64,000 nucleotides of DNA from DATAUD01 sp036501665 (GTDB lineage Bacteria; Verrucomicrobiota; Verrucomicrobiia; Limisphaerales; Palsa-1400), in NCBI GenBank assembly GCA_036501665.1, contig DASXZW010000117.1, forward strand, positions 77,132 to 141,131, in the 5' to 3' direction. Shown here one piece after another: positions 39,744 to 49,265 of the stretch. Position numbers and translations under genes: made by a program. Under the pieces are notes generated by a model that was not told the origin of the DNA, did not search any database, and saw only the letters and a program-made list of their open reading frames with translations. Position 1 is the first letter of the stretch; each line of letters begins with the position of its first letter.

Positions 39744-41717
39744 TTACGCGTCGTTCCTGGCGTTCAGACAATCATAAACTGTTTCGGCCAGCTTGCGGGC
39801 GTGGAACGGCTTTTGGACAAAGTTGAAACCTTCCTTAAGATTCATGTCTTTGCCCAGCTTTTCGGTGTCGTAGCCGCTCGTGTAAACAACCCTGAGACCA
39901 GGCTTTGAAGCTTGCAAAGTTTGCGCCAATTCCGACCCCGCCATGCCGTCGGGAAGAATCATGTCCGTCAGGAGCAAATCGATTTTTTTCCCAAGCAGCG
40001 CCCACGCTTCCAGCGCCGATTTGCCATTGGAACATCCCAAGACTTTGTAACCGTGGCTTTCGAGAATGTGCTGAATCAGTTTCAGCAACGGCGCTTCGTC
40101 CTCGACGACAAGGATTGTTTCCCCGCCGCCGACAATTCGTTGCTCGTTCGAAATAACCGGCAGCGGACCACTCCTTTGGTTGCTCGCCGGCAGGAAAATC
40201 CGAAACGTCGTTCCCTCCCTGAGTTGGCTGGCCACTTCGATCCACCCCTGGTGCTGTTTGACAATTCCGTAAACTGTCGCGAGTCCCAAACCTGTCCCGC
40301 GCTCGATTTCCTTGGTCGTAAAAAACGGCTCAAAGATTCTCGGCAAATGTTCCGCGGCAATCCCGCACCCCGTGTCCGAAAATTCCACGCAAACAAAGCG
40401 TCCCGCGGAAGCTTCGGGATTGTGATGCGCCTGCGATTCAGTGACCGTCACAAAACCGGTGCTCAAGCGCAACTTGCCGCCTTTTGGCATCGCGTCGCGC
40501 GAATTGACGGCGAGATTCATCAGGATTTGCTCGATCATCCCGAGGTCCGCCTTGATGGTCGCGGGACTGGGGGCAAGATCAACTTCCAGCGAAATGTCCT
40601 CCCCCAAAATCCGGCGCAGCAGCTTGCTGACATTCGTGACAACCTCGTTCAAATCCACCACCTGTAGCTGGGCGACCTGTTTGCGGCTGAACGTCAACAA
40701 TTGCCGGGTCAGTTCCGCGGCGCGCCTCGCGGCTTCGAAAATCTCCTTGACAGGCTCGGCCACACCGGGGTTGAGGTTTTTCATCGCCAGCAAAATGCCG
40801 CTGTGGCCGCTGATGACCGTCAATAAATTATTAAAATCATGCGCGATCCCTCCCGCCAGTTGCCCGACGGAGTCCATTTTTTGCGATTGCCGCAATTGCG
40901 CTTCCAGGCTCAGGCGCTGGGTGACATCCATTGCCAGCGAGAGCCACGCCCTTCTGTCCCCCAGGAGCAGCGAATGGGAGGTCATCTCCATTTCGATTAG
41001 CTTCCCGTCCTTCTTTCGATGCCGCCAGATGCCGGAGTTCCCCGCGCCCGGACTTAATGCGGACATTTTTCGCAAAAACACCTCGACTTCCTCCGGCAGG
41101 GAAATATCCATCAACGTCAACGATAAAAATTCCTCGCGTGTGTAACCGTAATGAAGAACCGCAGCCTCATTGACCGCGATGAATCGCAGCGTTTCCTGGC
41201 CATAAACGAAAACCGGCGTGGGATTGTTCTCGAAGAGCAGTCTGTAATGGCGCTCAGAATTTCGAAGGGCTTCTTCGGCCTGCTTGCGGGTTGTGACATC
41301 GTGGAAGCTCCATACCCGTCCTATAATTTCCGCGCCCATCCGTTGCGGTCTGGACTGATATTCAAAAAGCCGTCCGTCCGTGAATTCCAGCAGCCCCGAA
41401 TTATCCAAATCCTCGTGCTGAACAGTGGTTCGTATTTTTTCGAGAAACTCCGCCGGATTCTTCAACTGCCGAAGCACATGCGTGAGCATCCTCTTGATGC
41501 CGCGCCCGCCTGTGGGCGGCGTGGAAACATTCCACATGCGGAGCAGGCCCTCATTGAACCTTGCCGCCTTGCCGCTTTTATCCGCCACCAGCACGCCGTC
41601 GGCGATGGAATCAAGAGTGACCTGGATCAAGGAAAGCGACCGGTTCAATTCCTGGGTCCGCGCGTTGACAAGCGCTTCCAGTTCCTTGACGCGGGATTCC
41701 AACTCCAAGTTCGTCAT
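39744..41717 (-). CDS. PAS-PAS-histidine kinase-REC hybrid sensor kinase
   Basis: 657 residues from ATG 41717 (a TTG at 41723 would add 2). A coiled-coil start with two PAS domains (about 30-150 and 165-280) precedes the HisKA motif VGQLAGGIAHDFNNLLTVIS, the ATPase domain (LMNLAVNSRDAMPKGG, DTGCGI, GTGLGLATVYG) and a C-terminal REC (LVVEDEAP, Asp in LLLTDMILPDG, Lys in FVQKPF). No membrane segment, so it senses a cytoplasmic signal. Convergent with the REC-HD-GYP gene, 20 bases apart. Confidence 0.93.
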   Translation of the reverse strand: MTNLELESRVKELEALVNARTQELNRSLSLIQVTLDSIADGVLVADKSGKAARFNEGLLRMWNVSTPPTGGRGIKRMLTHVLRQLKNPAEFLEKIRTTVQHEDLDNSGLLEFTDGRLFEYQSRPQRMGAEIIGRVWSFHDVTTRKQAEEALRNSERHYRLLFENNPTPVFVYGQETLRFIAVNEAAVLHYGYTREEFLSLTLMDISLPEEVEVFLRKMSALSPGAGNSGIWRHRKKDGKLIEMEMTSHSLLLGDRRAWLSLAMDVTQRLSLEAQLRQSQKMDSVGQLAGGIAHDFNNLLTVISGHSGILLAMKNLNPGVAEPVKEIFEAARRAAELTRQLLTFSRKQVAQLQVVDLNEVVTNVSKLLRRILGEDISLEVDLAPSPATIKADLGMIEQILMNLAVNSRDAMPKGGKLRLSTGFVTVTESQAHHNPEASAGRFVCVEFSDTGCGIAAEHLPRIFEPFFTTKEIERGTGLGLATVYGIVKQHQGWIEVASQLREGTTFRIFLPASNQRSGPLPVISNEQRIVGGGETILVVEDEAPLLKLIQHILESHGYKVLGCSNGKSALEAWALLGKKIDLLLTDMILPDGMAGSELAQTLQASKPGLRVVYTSGYDTEKLGKDMNLKEGFNFVQKPFHARKLAETVYDCLNARNDA

Positions 41718-41870
41718 TTTCAATAGCAGTCGTCCACTTCACAGCCACGAAATGATTCCGCGGCTGTCCTCGCGCACGGAACCAATTGGCTGCGAGATGC
41801 TAATAGTCCGGGGGAAACTTGTCGATTCAACTCGGAGCCTTTGTTCGCGGCGAAATCCGCTTTGACTTAG

Positions 41871-42560
41871 TCAAGAATTGCGGCACAGCCGCGCATTCCA
41901 CGGTGAAACTGTTCCCCAACGATCCGCATCCGGCGGATTCGAATCTTTGGAGAGTGTTTCCGCCGTCGGTTTCACGACGGTTTCACTGGCCGCCAATCGT
42001 TGTGCCTCGTAATCTGACCGCAAGAAGCCATACATGGCAGCATCGACAAAGCGGTCGTGAAGCCACTGAATTCCGCGAATCATCCCCTCGAACTTGAATC
42101 CAAGCCTTTCCGCAATCGCGCGACTGCGGGTATTCTCTGAGGCGCATTCGATCGCAATTCGATTGAATCCCCACCCCGCAAAACCGTAGTCAATCATAGT
42201 GCGGCAACACGCCGTCATGATTCCCTGCCCTTGATGGGCCTCGTTGAGCCAATAGCACAGCGGCGTCCATCGATTGACTCGGTCAACGTTCAGGAAACTG
42301 ACCATTCCGCAGAATTCGCCTTTGAACCAGATGCCCGCATGGCAGGCCAATTTGTCCTCGAAAAGATGCTGCCACGAGTCAACAGCTTTTTCGACCGCCT
42401 CCTCCGAACGCAAATCATCCACCCACGGATGCCAGCGCCTCAAATGCTCCCGGTTGACCTCGAAGAGGCGAAATAGCTCACCGCAATGCTCAAGGTCAAT
42501 CAACCGTATTTCGGTGGATTTATTGACAGGTCGATAAAACGTATTTCGCGTGGAAGTCAT
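41871..42560 (-). CDS. RimJ/RimL-type GNAT N-acetyltransferase (paralogue 2)
   Basis: 229 residues from ATG 42560 (a TTG at 42569 would add 3). It is clearly a paralogue of the protein at 8790: both share LFEVNREHLRRWHPWVD and the acetyl-CoA loop HQGQGIMT. The closest known group is the ribosomal protein serine acetyltransferases. The last about 30 residues are not conserved and are encoded by a GC-rich hairpin region. It lies beside the flagellin promoter; the other copy lies beside flgB. Confidence 0.85.
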   Translation of the reverse strand: MTSTRNTFYRPVNKSTEIRLIDLEHCGELFRLFEVNREHLRRWHPWVDDLRSEEAVEKAVDSWQHLFEDKLACHAGIWFKGEFCGMVSFLNVDRVNRWTPLCYWLNEAHQGQGIMTACCRTMIDYGFAGWGFNRIAIECASENTRSRAIAERLGFKFEGMIRGIQWLHDRFVDAAMYGFLRSDYEAQRLAASETVVKPTAETLSKDSNPPDADRWGTVSPWNARLCRNS

Positions 42561-42732
42561 TGCGCACAACCGAGTCCGACTTTAGGCGGACTGCCGATAT
42601 GCCGATTTATTTTCAAGAGACATAATGACGCGTCGTCTGTTGTCCAGGCCAAACAGGCTGACGCCATATATATGTCATCGGATGGAATGCAACGGACTTT
42701 AAACCGGCCTCAAGACAATCAGAATTTTCGGC

Positions 42733-42759
42733 TAAAGGAATTTGGAGACACGCCGATAA
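42733..42759 (+). promoter_or_regulatory. Sigma28 (FliA) promoter of flagellin
   Basis: TAAA (42733-42736), a 15-base spacer and GCCGATAA (42752-42759) form an exact sigma28 consensus. Transcription should start near 42766, leaving a leader of about 144 bases before the flagellin ATG at 42910, which has a good site (AAGGAAAGAG) just upstream. The rest of the 349 non-coding bases from 42561 holds nothing else obvious. Confidence 0.85.
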
Positions 42760-42909
42760 CTTGAGTGTCGGACCAAACGACAATGGCGGTTGGCAGCCAC
42801 AAAGGGCCAATCGGGAAACCGGAAGATGCCCGTATTTTAAAATCCTCCAAACGGCACGGACGCCGAGAATAAAATCCCTTAACCGGGATGACTCAAGGAA
42901 AGAGTAGTT

Positions 42910-43734
42910 ATGGTAATTAATACAAATATCGCGGCGCTCACCAGCGCCAACAACCTCAATAAATCGAGCTCGATGCTGAATCAGTCGCTGGCGCGGCTTT
43001 CATCGGGATCGCAATTGGTCACTGCAGCCGACAACCCGGCGGGCTTGGCAGAATCCATCAGCCTTCAGGCGCAGGTCAGCCAGGTTGGCGCGGCGAACAA
43101 CGCTGTCAGCAATGCAAGTTCGTTCTCCCAAACGCAGGACGGATATCTGCAACAAGTCGGCTCTGCGCTTCAGCAGATGTCTCAATTGGCCATCGAAGCT
43201 TCAGACGGCACACAGTCTGCCTCTGAGCGCGCGGATACCCAGCAGGAATTCGCCGCGTTGGCGAGCTTCATCAATCAAGCTGCCGGCCAAACCTTTAACG
43301 GCGTTAGCTTGTTTTCCACAGGAAGCTTGACCGTCGATACTAACGGCAGCGGCGGCACAGGCGGCACATTCAGCATGACTGGAATCAATCTGGGCGCCAC
43401 TGTTTATTCGAGCCTGGCAAACACTAGCACTAATGACGTCTCCACGACCACTGGCGCAGCCACTGCTCTGGCCAACGTCACGGCTGCAATCAGCCAATTG
43501 GGAACAGATCGTTCCACAGTCGGCGCGAACGAATTGCGCTTGAACTACACCGGCCAGGAACTGCAAGTGTTGCAGACCAACTTGTCCGCCGCGAACAGCA
43601 CGATCGCGGATGTCAATGTGGCCTCTGAAAGTACCAGCTATGCCAAATACCAGATCCTCACTCAGTCTGGCACGGCGATGTTGGCGCAAGCGAATCAAAG
43701 CCCGGGACTGGCGCTCAAGCTCATCGGAGGCTAA
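42910..43734 (+). CDS. fliC: Flagellin
   Basis: 274 residues, a short flagellin. The N-terminal D0/D1 helix (INTNIAALTSANNLNKSSSM, then ASLQAQVSQ-type helix) and the C-terminal helix ending in TQSGTAMLAQANQSPGLALK are conserved, with a Gly/Ser/Thr-rich central part of only about 60 residues instead of large D2/D3 domains. It forms the extracellular filament after export through the type III apparatus. Expressed from a sigma28 promoter; followed by a terminator and fliD. Confidence 0.96.
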   Translation: MVINTNIAALTSANNLNKSSSMLNQSLARLSSGSQLVTAADNPAGLAESISLQAQVSQVGAANNAVSNASSFSQTQDGYLQQVGSALQQMSQLAIEASDGTQSASERADTQQEFAALASFINQAAGQTFNGVSLFSTGSLTVDTNGSGGTGGTFSMTGINLGATVYSSLANTSTNDVSTTTGAATALANVTAAISQLGTDRSTVGANELRLNYTGQELQVLQTNLSAANSTIADVNVASESTSYAKYQILTQSGTAMLAQANQSPGLALKLIGG

Positions 43735-43763
43735 GTCGCCGCAGGCAGTGGTTAATTAATCAT

Positions 43764-43800
43764 ACTCGGGCGGCGCTTGGCGTCGCCCGAGTTATGCTTT
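43764..43800 (+). terminator. Rho-independent terminator after flagellin
   Basis: Stem ACTCGGGCGGCG pairs with CGTCGCCCGAGT (12 bp, one G-U) around loop CTTGG; it is followed by TTATGCTTTT, a moderate U tract. It separates the abundant flagellin mRNA from fliD. Confidence 0.75.
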
Positions 43801-43847
43801 TGCAAGTGATAAACGTATTGTCAGAGATTTAATCGAACTGTTGTTTT

Positions 43848-45650
43848 ATGTCTGCTGTTTCCTCTTCCAGTGGCGCGGTCCAACTGTCGGGCCTGGCTTC
43901 CGGCATCGACTGGACTTCCATCATCAGCGAGATGCTCACGATTGCCAAAGCGCCGGAGACCCAGATGACTGCGGAGCAAACGACAGACAATCAGAAAAAT
44001 ACCGCCTATCAATACGTTGGCACCACCCTGACAACCTTGCAGGGAGACATCACGACGCTTAGCAATCCCAGTTTTTTTCAAAGTCGGACAACTTCCGTGT
44101 CCAATTCTTCCGTGGCAAGCGCAACCGCTTCCGAAAGCTCGCCGTTGGGAAATTTCACTTTCAGCGCTTCACAACTGGCTTCTGATTCGGTCCAGCTTGG
44201 AACCAGCGTCGCATCCAAGCCGCTAAGCGCGACGAACAATGTTTCGAGCGTGGTCATTGGAAGCGCCGGGTTTGCCACGCCAGTGACGGCAGGCACTTTC
44301 ACGGTAAACGGCCAGTCCGTCTCAGTTTCCACAACCGACACCCTGCAATCGGTATTTGACAAGATCAATACCGCGACGAGCGGCGCTGTCACGGCAACTT
44401 ACGATTCATCAACAGATGAAATCTCCCTCAACAGCACGAATCCGATCGTTCTTGGCAGCTCGGTGGACACGAGCAATTTTCTCCAGGCGGCGCAACTATA
44501 CAATAACGGCCAGAATGCGATAACCAGCACGTCGGCGCTGGGCGGGATCAATTTGAAAAGCGCGCTCGATTCCGCCAATCTTTCCACAGCCATCACGGAT
44601 GGCGGATCGGGTAATGGTGAATTCCTGGTCAACGGCGTCCAAATCAACTATAACGCTTCAACGGACACCGTGAACGATGTCCTGCAGCGAATTAACGATT
44701 CAGCCGCCGGCGTCACTGCCACTTACGACGGGACCTCAAATCAGTTTAAGCTTACCAATAACACGACCGGTGATTCGGGCATTTCACTAAGCGACGTGAC
44801 GGGAAATTTCCTCGCGGCTACAGGATTGTCCGGTGGCGCTTTGCAGACTGGAAATGACCTGAAATACAGCATCAATGGCGGGGGAACGCAGATTAGCCAG
44901 TCCAATACCATTGACGCGAGCTCTGCGGGACTTAGCGGCCTGTCGATCACAGCTCAAGGCCTGGGCACGACAACCATCGGTGTTAACAGCGATACTTCGA
45001 CAATCTCTACCGCTATCCAAAAATTTGTGACGGATTACAACGCCGTGCAAAGCTACATCAGCACGCAAACCAGCGCTCAACCCGGCTCGTCTTCCAGCGC
45101 TACAAGCTCTGTGACAGCCGGACTCCTCACTGGAGATCTCGACGTTGAGAACATTGCGTTCGATCTGAGACAATTTGTCGGAAACGTGGCAAGCGGTTCG
45201 TCGGGCGGAGTCCAGACATTGAGTGACCTGGGAATCACCACCGACGGAAACGATAATTTATTGACAGTATCAGATCAAACGACCCTGAACAGCGCCATCG
45301 CCAATAATCTCGGCGCCGTTGAGAATCTTTTTACGAATTCGACCAACGGGATCGCGACGAACCTCAACACCTACCTAAAGGGTGTTAACGGAACGAACGG
45401 TACGCTTGCAAATGACGAGTCGAGCATGACCAAGGAAGTCGCCTCTTTGGCCACAAGCATTACCAATCTGAACGCACAGATCACCAGCGAGCAAACCGAG
45501 CTGACAAACGAGTTTACTGCAATGGAAGAGGCGATCAATACGATCAACACCCAGAAGCAATATTTGAACTCTTACTTTGGCGGCAGCAGCAGCAGCAGCG
45601 CCTCCAGTTCAAACGCCGCGCCGACGGCCGCTGGCAGCACGATAGGATAA
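43848..45650 (+). CDS. fliD: Flagellar filament cap protein FliD
   Basis: 600 residues. The N-terminal part (SGLASGIDWTSIISEMLTIA) and the C-terminal coiled coil (LATSITNLNAQITSEQTELT then NTIN) are typical of FliD/HAP2, with a Ser/Thr-rich middle. FliD caps the growing filament and guides flagellin folding. The end of the protein has an Ser-rich stretch (SSSSSASSS) after QYLNSYF, unusual but harmless. No fliS or fliT follows, and the next genes are on the other strand. Confidence 0.94.
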   Translation: MSAVSSSSGAVQLSGLASGIDWTSIISEMLTIAKAPETQMTAEQTTDNQKNTAYQYVGTTLTTLQGDITTLSNPSFFQSRTTSVSNSSVASATASESSPLGNFTFSASQLASDSVQLGTSVASKPLSATNNVSSVVIGSAGFATPVTAGTFTVNGQSVSVSTTDTLQSVFDKINTATSGAVTATYDSSTDEISLNSTNPIVLGSSVDTSNFLQAAQLYNNGQNAITSTSALGGINLKSALDSANLSTAITDGGSGNGEFLVNGVQINYNASTDTVNDVLQRINDSAAGVTATYDGTSNQFKLTNNTTGDSGISLSDVTGNFLAATGLSGGALQTGNDLKYSINGGGTQISQSNTIDASSAGLSGLSITAQGLGTTTIGVNSDTSTISTAIQKFVTDYNAVQSYISTQTSAQPGSSSSATSSVTAGLLTGDLDVENIAFDLRQFVGNVASGSSGGVQTLSDLGITTDGNDNLLTVSDQTTLNSAIANNLGAVENLFTNSTNGIATNLNTYLKGVNGTNGTLANDESSMTKEVASLATSITNLNAQITSEQTELTNEFTAMEEAINTINTQKQYLNSYFGGSSSSSASSSNAAPTAAGSTIG

Positions 45651-45676
45651 ACGTCTCCCAGAAGCGAGAATTCGCT

Positions 45677-46180
45677 TTACCACGTTCCGTCTGTCAGCAA
45701 CGACACCGCGTTGCGGGCCAAAGTGTCGGCCAGCAAAGGAATTGCCTGACGCTCCGCGCTGCTCTGATCGTTCCCAATCAAAATGTAAGTCCAGCCCGAG
45801 ACATCGCGGTTGACGTTCGTCTTTCCCGTGCTCGTATCTATCGCAACGACGTGCGCCTGCAGTGTCAGTGTATATTCCTGCGGAGTCAGCACGTCGTTGG
45901 TTTGATACGACAACCCCGAGCGCGTGAACTTCGTTATGACGCCGGAAACCATGATGTCCGGCCTGCCGGAGGTTTCGAGGCGATACGTCCCGTCCTGCTG
46001 CAACAATTTGCGCATCGAAATGGCGACGTACTCGGAAACTCGCGGCTCGCGGGTTTTGTTCGCGAAAGTTTGTATCTTGACAGACCGGCTGCCGGCGGGA
46101 ATGCCGTTGGTCGGCCCAAGTTTGTAGCCCGCGCAACCCGCCAGTGTCAGGCCAAGGATGAACAATAGCGCCCGTCGCAT
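45677..46180 (-). CDS. lptE: LptE-like outer-membrane lipoprotein
   Basis: 167 residues, lipoprotein signal with lipobox LAGC (Cys 16) followed by GYKLG. The body SVKIQTFANKTREPRVSEYV and the conserved mixed strands fit the LptE family, which plugs the LptD pore and inserts lipopolysaccharide into the outer membrane. The sequence family is weakly conserved and related lipoproteins exist; the position just downstream of a bamD-like gene supports an outer-membrane role. It begins 7 bases after that gene. Confidence 0.75.
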   Translation of the reverse strand: MRRALLFILGLTLAGCAGYKLGPTNGIPAGSRSVKIQTFANKTREPRVSEYVAISMRKLLQQDGTYRLETSGRPDIMVSGVITKFTRSGLSYQTNDVLTPQEYTLTLQAHVVAIDTSTGKTNVNRDVSGWTYILIGNDQSSAERQAIPLLADTLARNAVSLLTDGTW

Positions 46181-46187
46181 GAAACTC

Positions 46188-47165
46188 CTACTTCGCGGCC
46201 ATCCGCTTTTTCAAAATGTCGATCCGCTGTCGCGCCTGGTTCGCCAGCGGCGTCCCGGCGCTGCGGCTCAAAACTTCATTGTAATAGACCAAAGCGCCAT
46301 CCCATTTTTTCAGCTTCTCGTAGAATTGCGCGGTCCGAAAATTCCCGCGCGCCTGCTCCGCTTTGAGCGATGTAATGACCTTCTGCGCCTCTGGCACGCG
46401 CTTGTCATCGGGGTGCAGCGCCATAAAATCTGTAAATGCCGAAATCGCCTGAGCCGCGACGCTTTGATCGTATTCCGCTTTGCGCGCCTGCTTGGTGTAA
46501 GCCTGCGCGGCCTTATACAAGGCATCCGCCGCGACCTGCGGCTGATCTGTGTAACGGTCAGCGGCGGTTTCATAAGCTTTCACCGCGAGCGGATATTCCT
46601 TCTCCCTTTCCCGCGCCACGCCGATGTTCATTTGCGACTGCGGCCCCAAATCGCCATACGGCCCGTAACGCACGATTTTCGCAAACATCTCCGAGGTTTT
46701 GTCCATGGAAGGGAAAAATGGAATGTGCCCAAAGAGCTTGAACCACTGGCCGCCAAGGAACCGCGTCGCGATCAAAAACTGGCGATGCTGGACTTCCACC
46801 GCGTACGTCGATTTGGGATATTTATCGAGCAGGGTCTGATACGCATTGAAAGCGTATTCGTCCATTTTGAGTTCCTCGTAACAGCGCCCAATCAAATACT
46901 GCGCCTGCGGAGAATAATCTGAAAGCCAGACGCTGATGACCCGTTTCGACGCCTTAAGGGCCAGCCGGTATTTCTTTTGATCGAAGGCTTGTTGCGCGAC
47001 GGCCAATTGATCTTTCGCGCGCGCGCGGTGCCAATCTCCGTGTGCGCCGGGCGTCTCATAAGTCCACCCTTCCCCTGGCCGGTAGATCAGGGGCGCCGGA
47101 GAACGGTAAGGCAGCGCCACCAGCAGCGACAGCAGCAGGCAAACGCGCATGAACGAACGACTCAT
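46188..47165 (-). CDS. bamD: BamD-like outer-membrane assembly protein (TPR repeats)
   Basis: About 325 residues from ATG 47165 (a TTG at 47171 and ATG 47150 are alternatives). An N-terminal export signal (VCLLLSLLVALPYRSPA) lacks an obvious lipobox cysteine, unlike classical BamD, so it may be periplasmic. TPR-like helical repeats start with KDQLAVAQQAFDQKKYRLAL and include the BamD-type block YLIGRCYEELKMDEYAFNAY and YPKSTYAVEVQHRQFLIA. It helps fold beta-barrel proteins through BamA. It precedes lptE. Confidence 0.75.
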   Translation of the reverse strand: MSRSFMRVCLLLSLLVALPYRSPAPLIYRPGEGWTYETPGAHGDWHRARAKDQLAVAQQAFDQKKYRLALKASKRVISVWLSDYSPQAQYLIGRCYEELKMDEYAFNAYQTLLDKYPKSTYAVEVQHRQFLIATRFLGGQWFKLFGHIPFFPSMDKTSEMFAKIVRYGPYGDLGPQSQMNIGVAREREKEYPLAVKAYETAADRYTDQPQVAADALYKAAQAYTKQARKAEYDQSVAAQAISAFTDFMALHPDDKRVPEAQKVITSLKAEQARGNFRTAQFYEKLKKWDGALVYYNEVLSRSAGTPLANQARQRIDILKKRMAAK

Positions 47166-47288
47166 CCTCAAAACCGTACCCGACTCCCCGCCACCAAGTC
47201 AAGACCGCCACAAACCGCCGTTGGGTCCTGGCTGCGAGGACGCCCACCTTTGACTTTGTGCTTTGTCGAGTGCATTGTGTTGTCGGAT

Positions 47289-47513
47289 ATGGAAAGTCTG
47301 CTGAATCGAATCACTTTGAATCCCCGGCAATGCGGCGGACGCCCTTGCGTGCGAGGGATGCGGATTCGTGTCAGCGACGTTTTGGACCTGTTTGCTTCGG
47401 GACTTGATGCTTCTCAGATTTTGGCGGAAATGCCTGATCTCGAGTCCGACGATCTCAAGGCTTGCCTGATGTTCGCCCGCCGACGCATTGACCATCCTGT
47501 CTTGGCGATATGA
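47289..47513 (+). CDS. DUF433-family antitoxin
   Basis: 74 residues from ATG 47289 (upstream in-frame sequence to 46977 has no support). The signature NPRQCGGRPCVRGMRIRVSD and SGLDASQILAEMPDLESDDL is the DUF433 helix-turn-helix domain found in antitoxins that pair with PIN-like DUF5615 toxins. Its stop overlaps the next start by 4 bases. Confidence 0.9.
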   Translation: MESLLNRITLNPRQCGGRPCVRGMRIRVSDVLDLFASGLDASQILAEMPDLESDDLKACLMFARRRIDHPVLAI

Positions 47514-47848
47514 CAGTATGGGTGGACGCCCAATTGTCCCCTGGAGTTGCTCGCCACCTGAGTGAAACATTTGCTGTTACCGCCATGCCATTGCGGGAAC
47601 TTGGACTTCTCACTTCGGAGGACGATCATATCTTTTTTGAGGCGCGGAAAGCGGCGGATATCGTCATGACGAAGGACGTTGATTTCGTCACGCTGCTGGA
47701 GCGCCACGGCCCTCCTCCTAAAATCATCTGGATTACCTGCGGCAATACCTCGGATGCCGCTCTCCGGGAAATTTTGACAGCAAAGTTTGGGGAAGCTTTG
47801 CGATTACTGGAGTCCGGCGAAAATCTGGTCGAGATTTGCGGAGGTTGA
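47510..47848 (+). CDS. DUF5615 PIN-like toxin
   Basis: 112 residues. VWVDAQLSPGVARHL near the start and MTKDVDFVTLLERHGPP near residue 60 carry the acidic residues of a PIN-like nuclease. These proteins are presumed RNase toxins held in check by the DUF433 partner encoded just upstream. A complete, apparently intact pair. Confidence 0.9.
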   Translation: MTVWVDAQLSPGVARHLSETFAVTAMPLRELGLLTSEDDHIFFEARKAADIVMTKDVDFVTLLERHGPPPKIIWITCGNTSDAALREILTAKFGEALRLLESGENLVEICGG

Positions 47849-47947
47849 GTTTTTCGGGCGACTCAATTCTGTCGCAAAACGTAGGAACTGCGGTGCCACT
47901 GTGTACCTTGACTTGAGAAGGCCGTCAGAACGCGATATGTTTGAATC

Positions 47948-49261
47948 GTGACCCGGATCAATGACGGGACGGCGCATCGGCGATGCAAAATTTTCGGCGC
48001 GCTTGTTTTGGCGGGGTTGGCGATGGCTCTAGCCCAGACCCCCCTTTGTGCCGAACAGGTCGGCCTCATAAAAATCGATGGTCCCATCGGACCGGCGACT
48101 TCGACCTACATCACCCGCGCAGTCGATGAGTCCGCGAAGGCTGGCGATGCTTGCCTCATCATCCAATTGGACACCCCCGGCGGGTTGCTCGACGCGACAA
48201 AGGAAATCGTGGAAAAACTCCTTGCCGACGAAGAGCCAACGGTTGTCTATGTCTCCCCATCCGGCGGCGGCGCAGCCAGCGCGGGAACCTTCATCACCTT
48301 GGCGGCAGATGTTGCCGCAATGGCCCCGGACACAACGATCGGCGCAGCTCATCCCGTCACATTGGGCGGCGGTTCTTCCACCGAAACCAACGACATCATG
48401 GCGCACAAACTGGAAAATTACGCCGTCAGCTTCATCGAAACCATCGCGAGCCGCAGAAATCACAACGTCGAATGGGCCAAGTCCGCCGTCCGCGACAGCG
48501 TTTCCACCAACGCCCAGGCAGCGCTCAAACTCAAGGTGATCGACATCATTTCTCCAAACGTCACTAATCTCTTGGCGCAACTCGATGGCCGGCAGATTAA
48601 CGGAAAACCCCTGCACACCGCGCAAGCCACCGTCGTCGAAATTCCAATGTCCGCCCGCGAACGCGTCTTCCAAACCCTGTGGCGTCCCGAAGTCATGTTT
48701 CTGCTGATGCTGGTGGCGATGTACGGGATCATCGGCGAATTAAGCAGTCCCGGCGCGATTCTCCCGGGCGTCGTTGGCGCGGTTGCTTTGATTTTGGTGC
48801 TCTACATGAATTCCATCATCCCGCTCAACGCCGCCGGTCTCGCGCTGATCCTGCTGGCCATTGCGCTGTTCGTCATCGACGCTTTTGCAACGACTCACGG
48901 CATTTTGACCGCAGGGGGCATAATCGCCTTTTTCCTCGGATCGCTCATGCTCTTCAATCGCGAACCGGGCTTTGCGCTGCCGCTCGGAATGATTATCTCC
49001 GCAACCGCCGGAACCACGCTCTTCTTTTTGTTTGTCATCGGCGCCGGCCTTCGCGCACAGTTCCTTCCCGCCAAGACGGGTCGCGAGGGCATGATCGGGC
49101 AAAAGGCCGCCGCGCTCACGGCAATTGATTCCGATGGCGGAAGAGTCGCGTTGGACGGCGAAAACTGGAATGCCGTCAGCCAGTCCCCCGTTGCGCCGGG
49201 CGGCCTGGTGGAAATCGTGGGCCTGGATGGCCTGACACTGCGCGTCAAACCTAAATCTTGA
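47948..49261 (+). CDS. NfeD-family membrane serine protease
   Basis: 437 residues (GTG start). Signal segment near residues 15-33, then a ClpP/SppA-like domain with LIIQLDTPGGLLDATKEIV and the Ser-containing loop PSGGGAASAGTFITLAA, four membrane helices (about 235-375) and a C-terminal OB-fold NfeD domain (GMIGQKAAALTAIDSDGG). In archaea the homologue cleaves the stomatin C terminus. The stomatin-like gene follows after 4 bases, which is the classical pair. Confidence 0.93.
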   Translation: MTRINDGTAHRRCKIFGALVLAGLAMALAQTPLCAEQVGLIKIDGPIGPATSTYITRAVDESAKAGDACLIIQLDTPGGLLDATKEIVEKLLADEEPTVVYVSPSGGGAASAGTFITLAADVAAMAPDTTIGAAHPVTLGGGSSTETNDIMAHKLENYAVSFIETIASRRNHNVEWAKSAVRDSVSTNAQAALKLKVIDIISPNVTNLLAQLDGRQINGKPLHTAQATVVEIPMSARERVFQTLWRPEVMFLLMLVAMYGIIGELSSPGAILPGVVGAVALILVLYMNSIIPLNAAGLALILLAIALFVIDAFATTHGILTAGGIIAFFLGSLMLFNREPGFALPLGMIISATAGTTLFFLFVIGAGLRAQFLPAKTGREGMIGQKAAALTAIDSDGGRVALDGENWNAVSQSPVAPGGLVEIVGLDGLTLRVKPKS

Positions 49262-49265
49262 ACTT

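Noticed and set aside
46977..47288. Upstream extension of the DUF433 gene
   Set aside because: It would overlap the start of the bamD-like gene and lacks family similarity; DUF433 proteins begin where ATG 47289 is.
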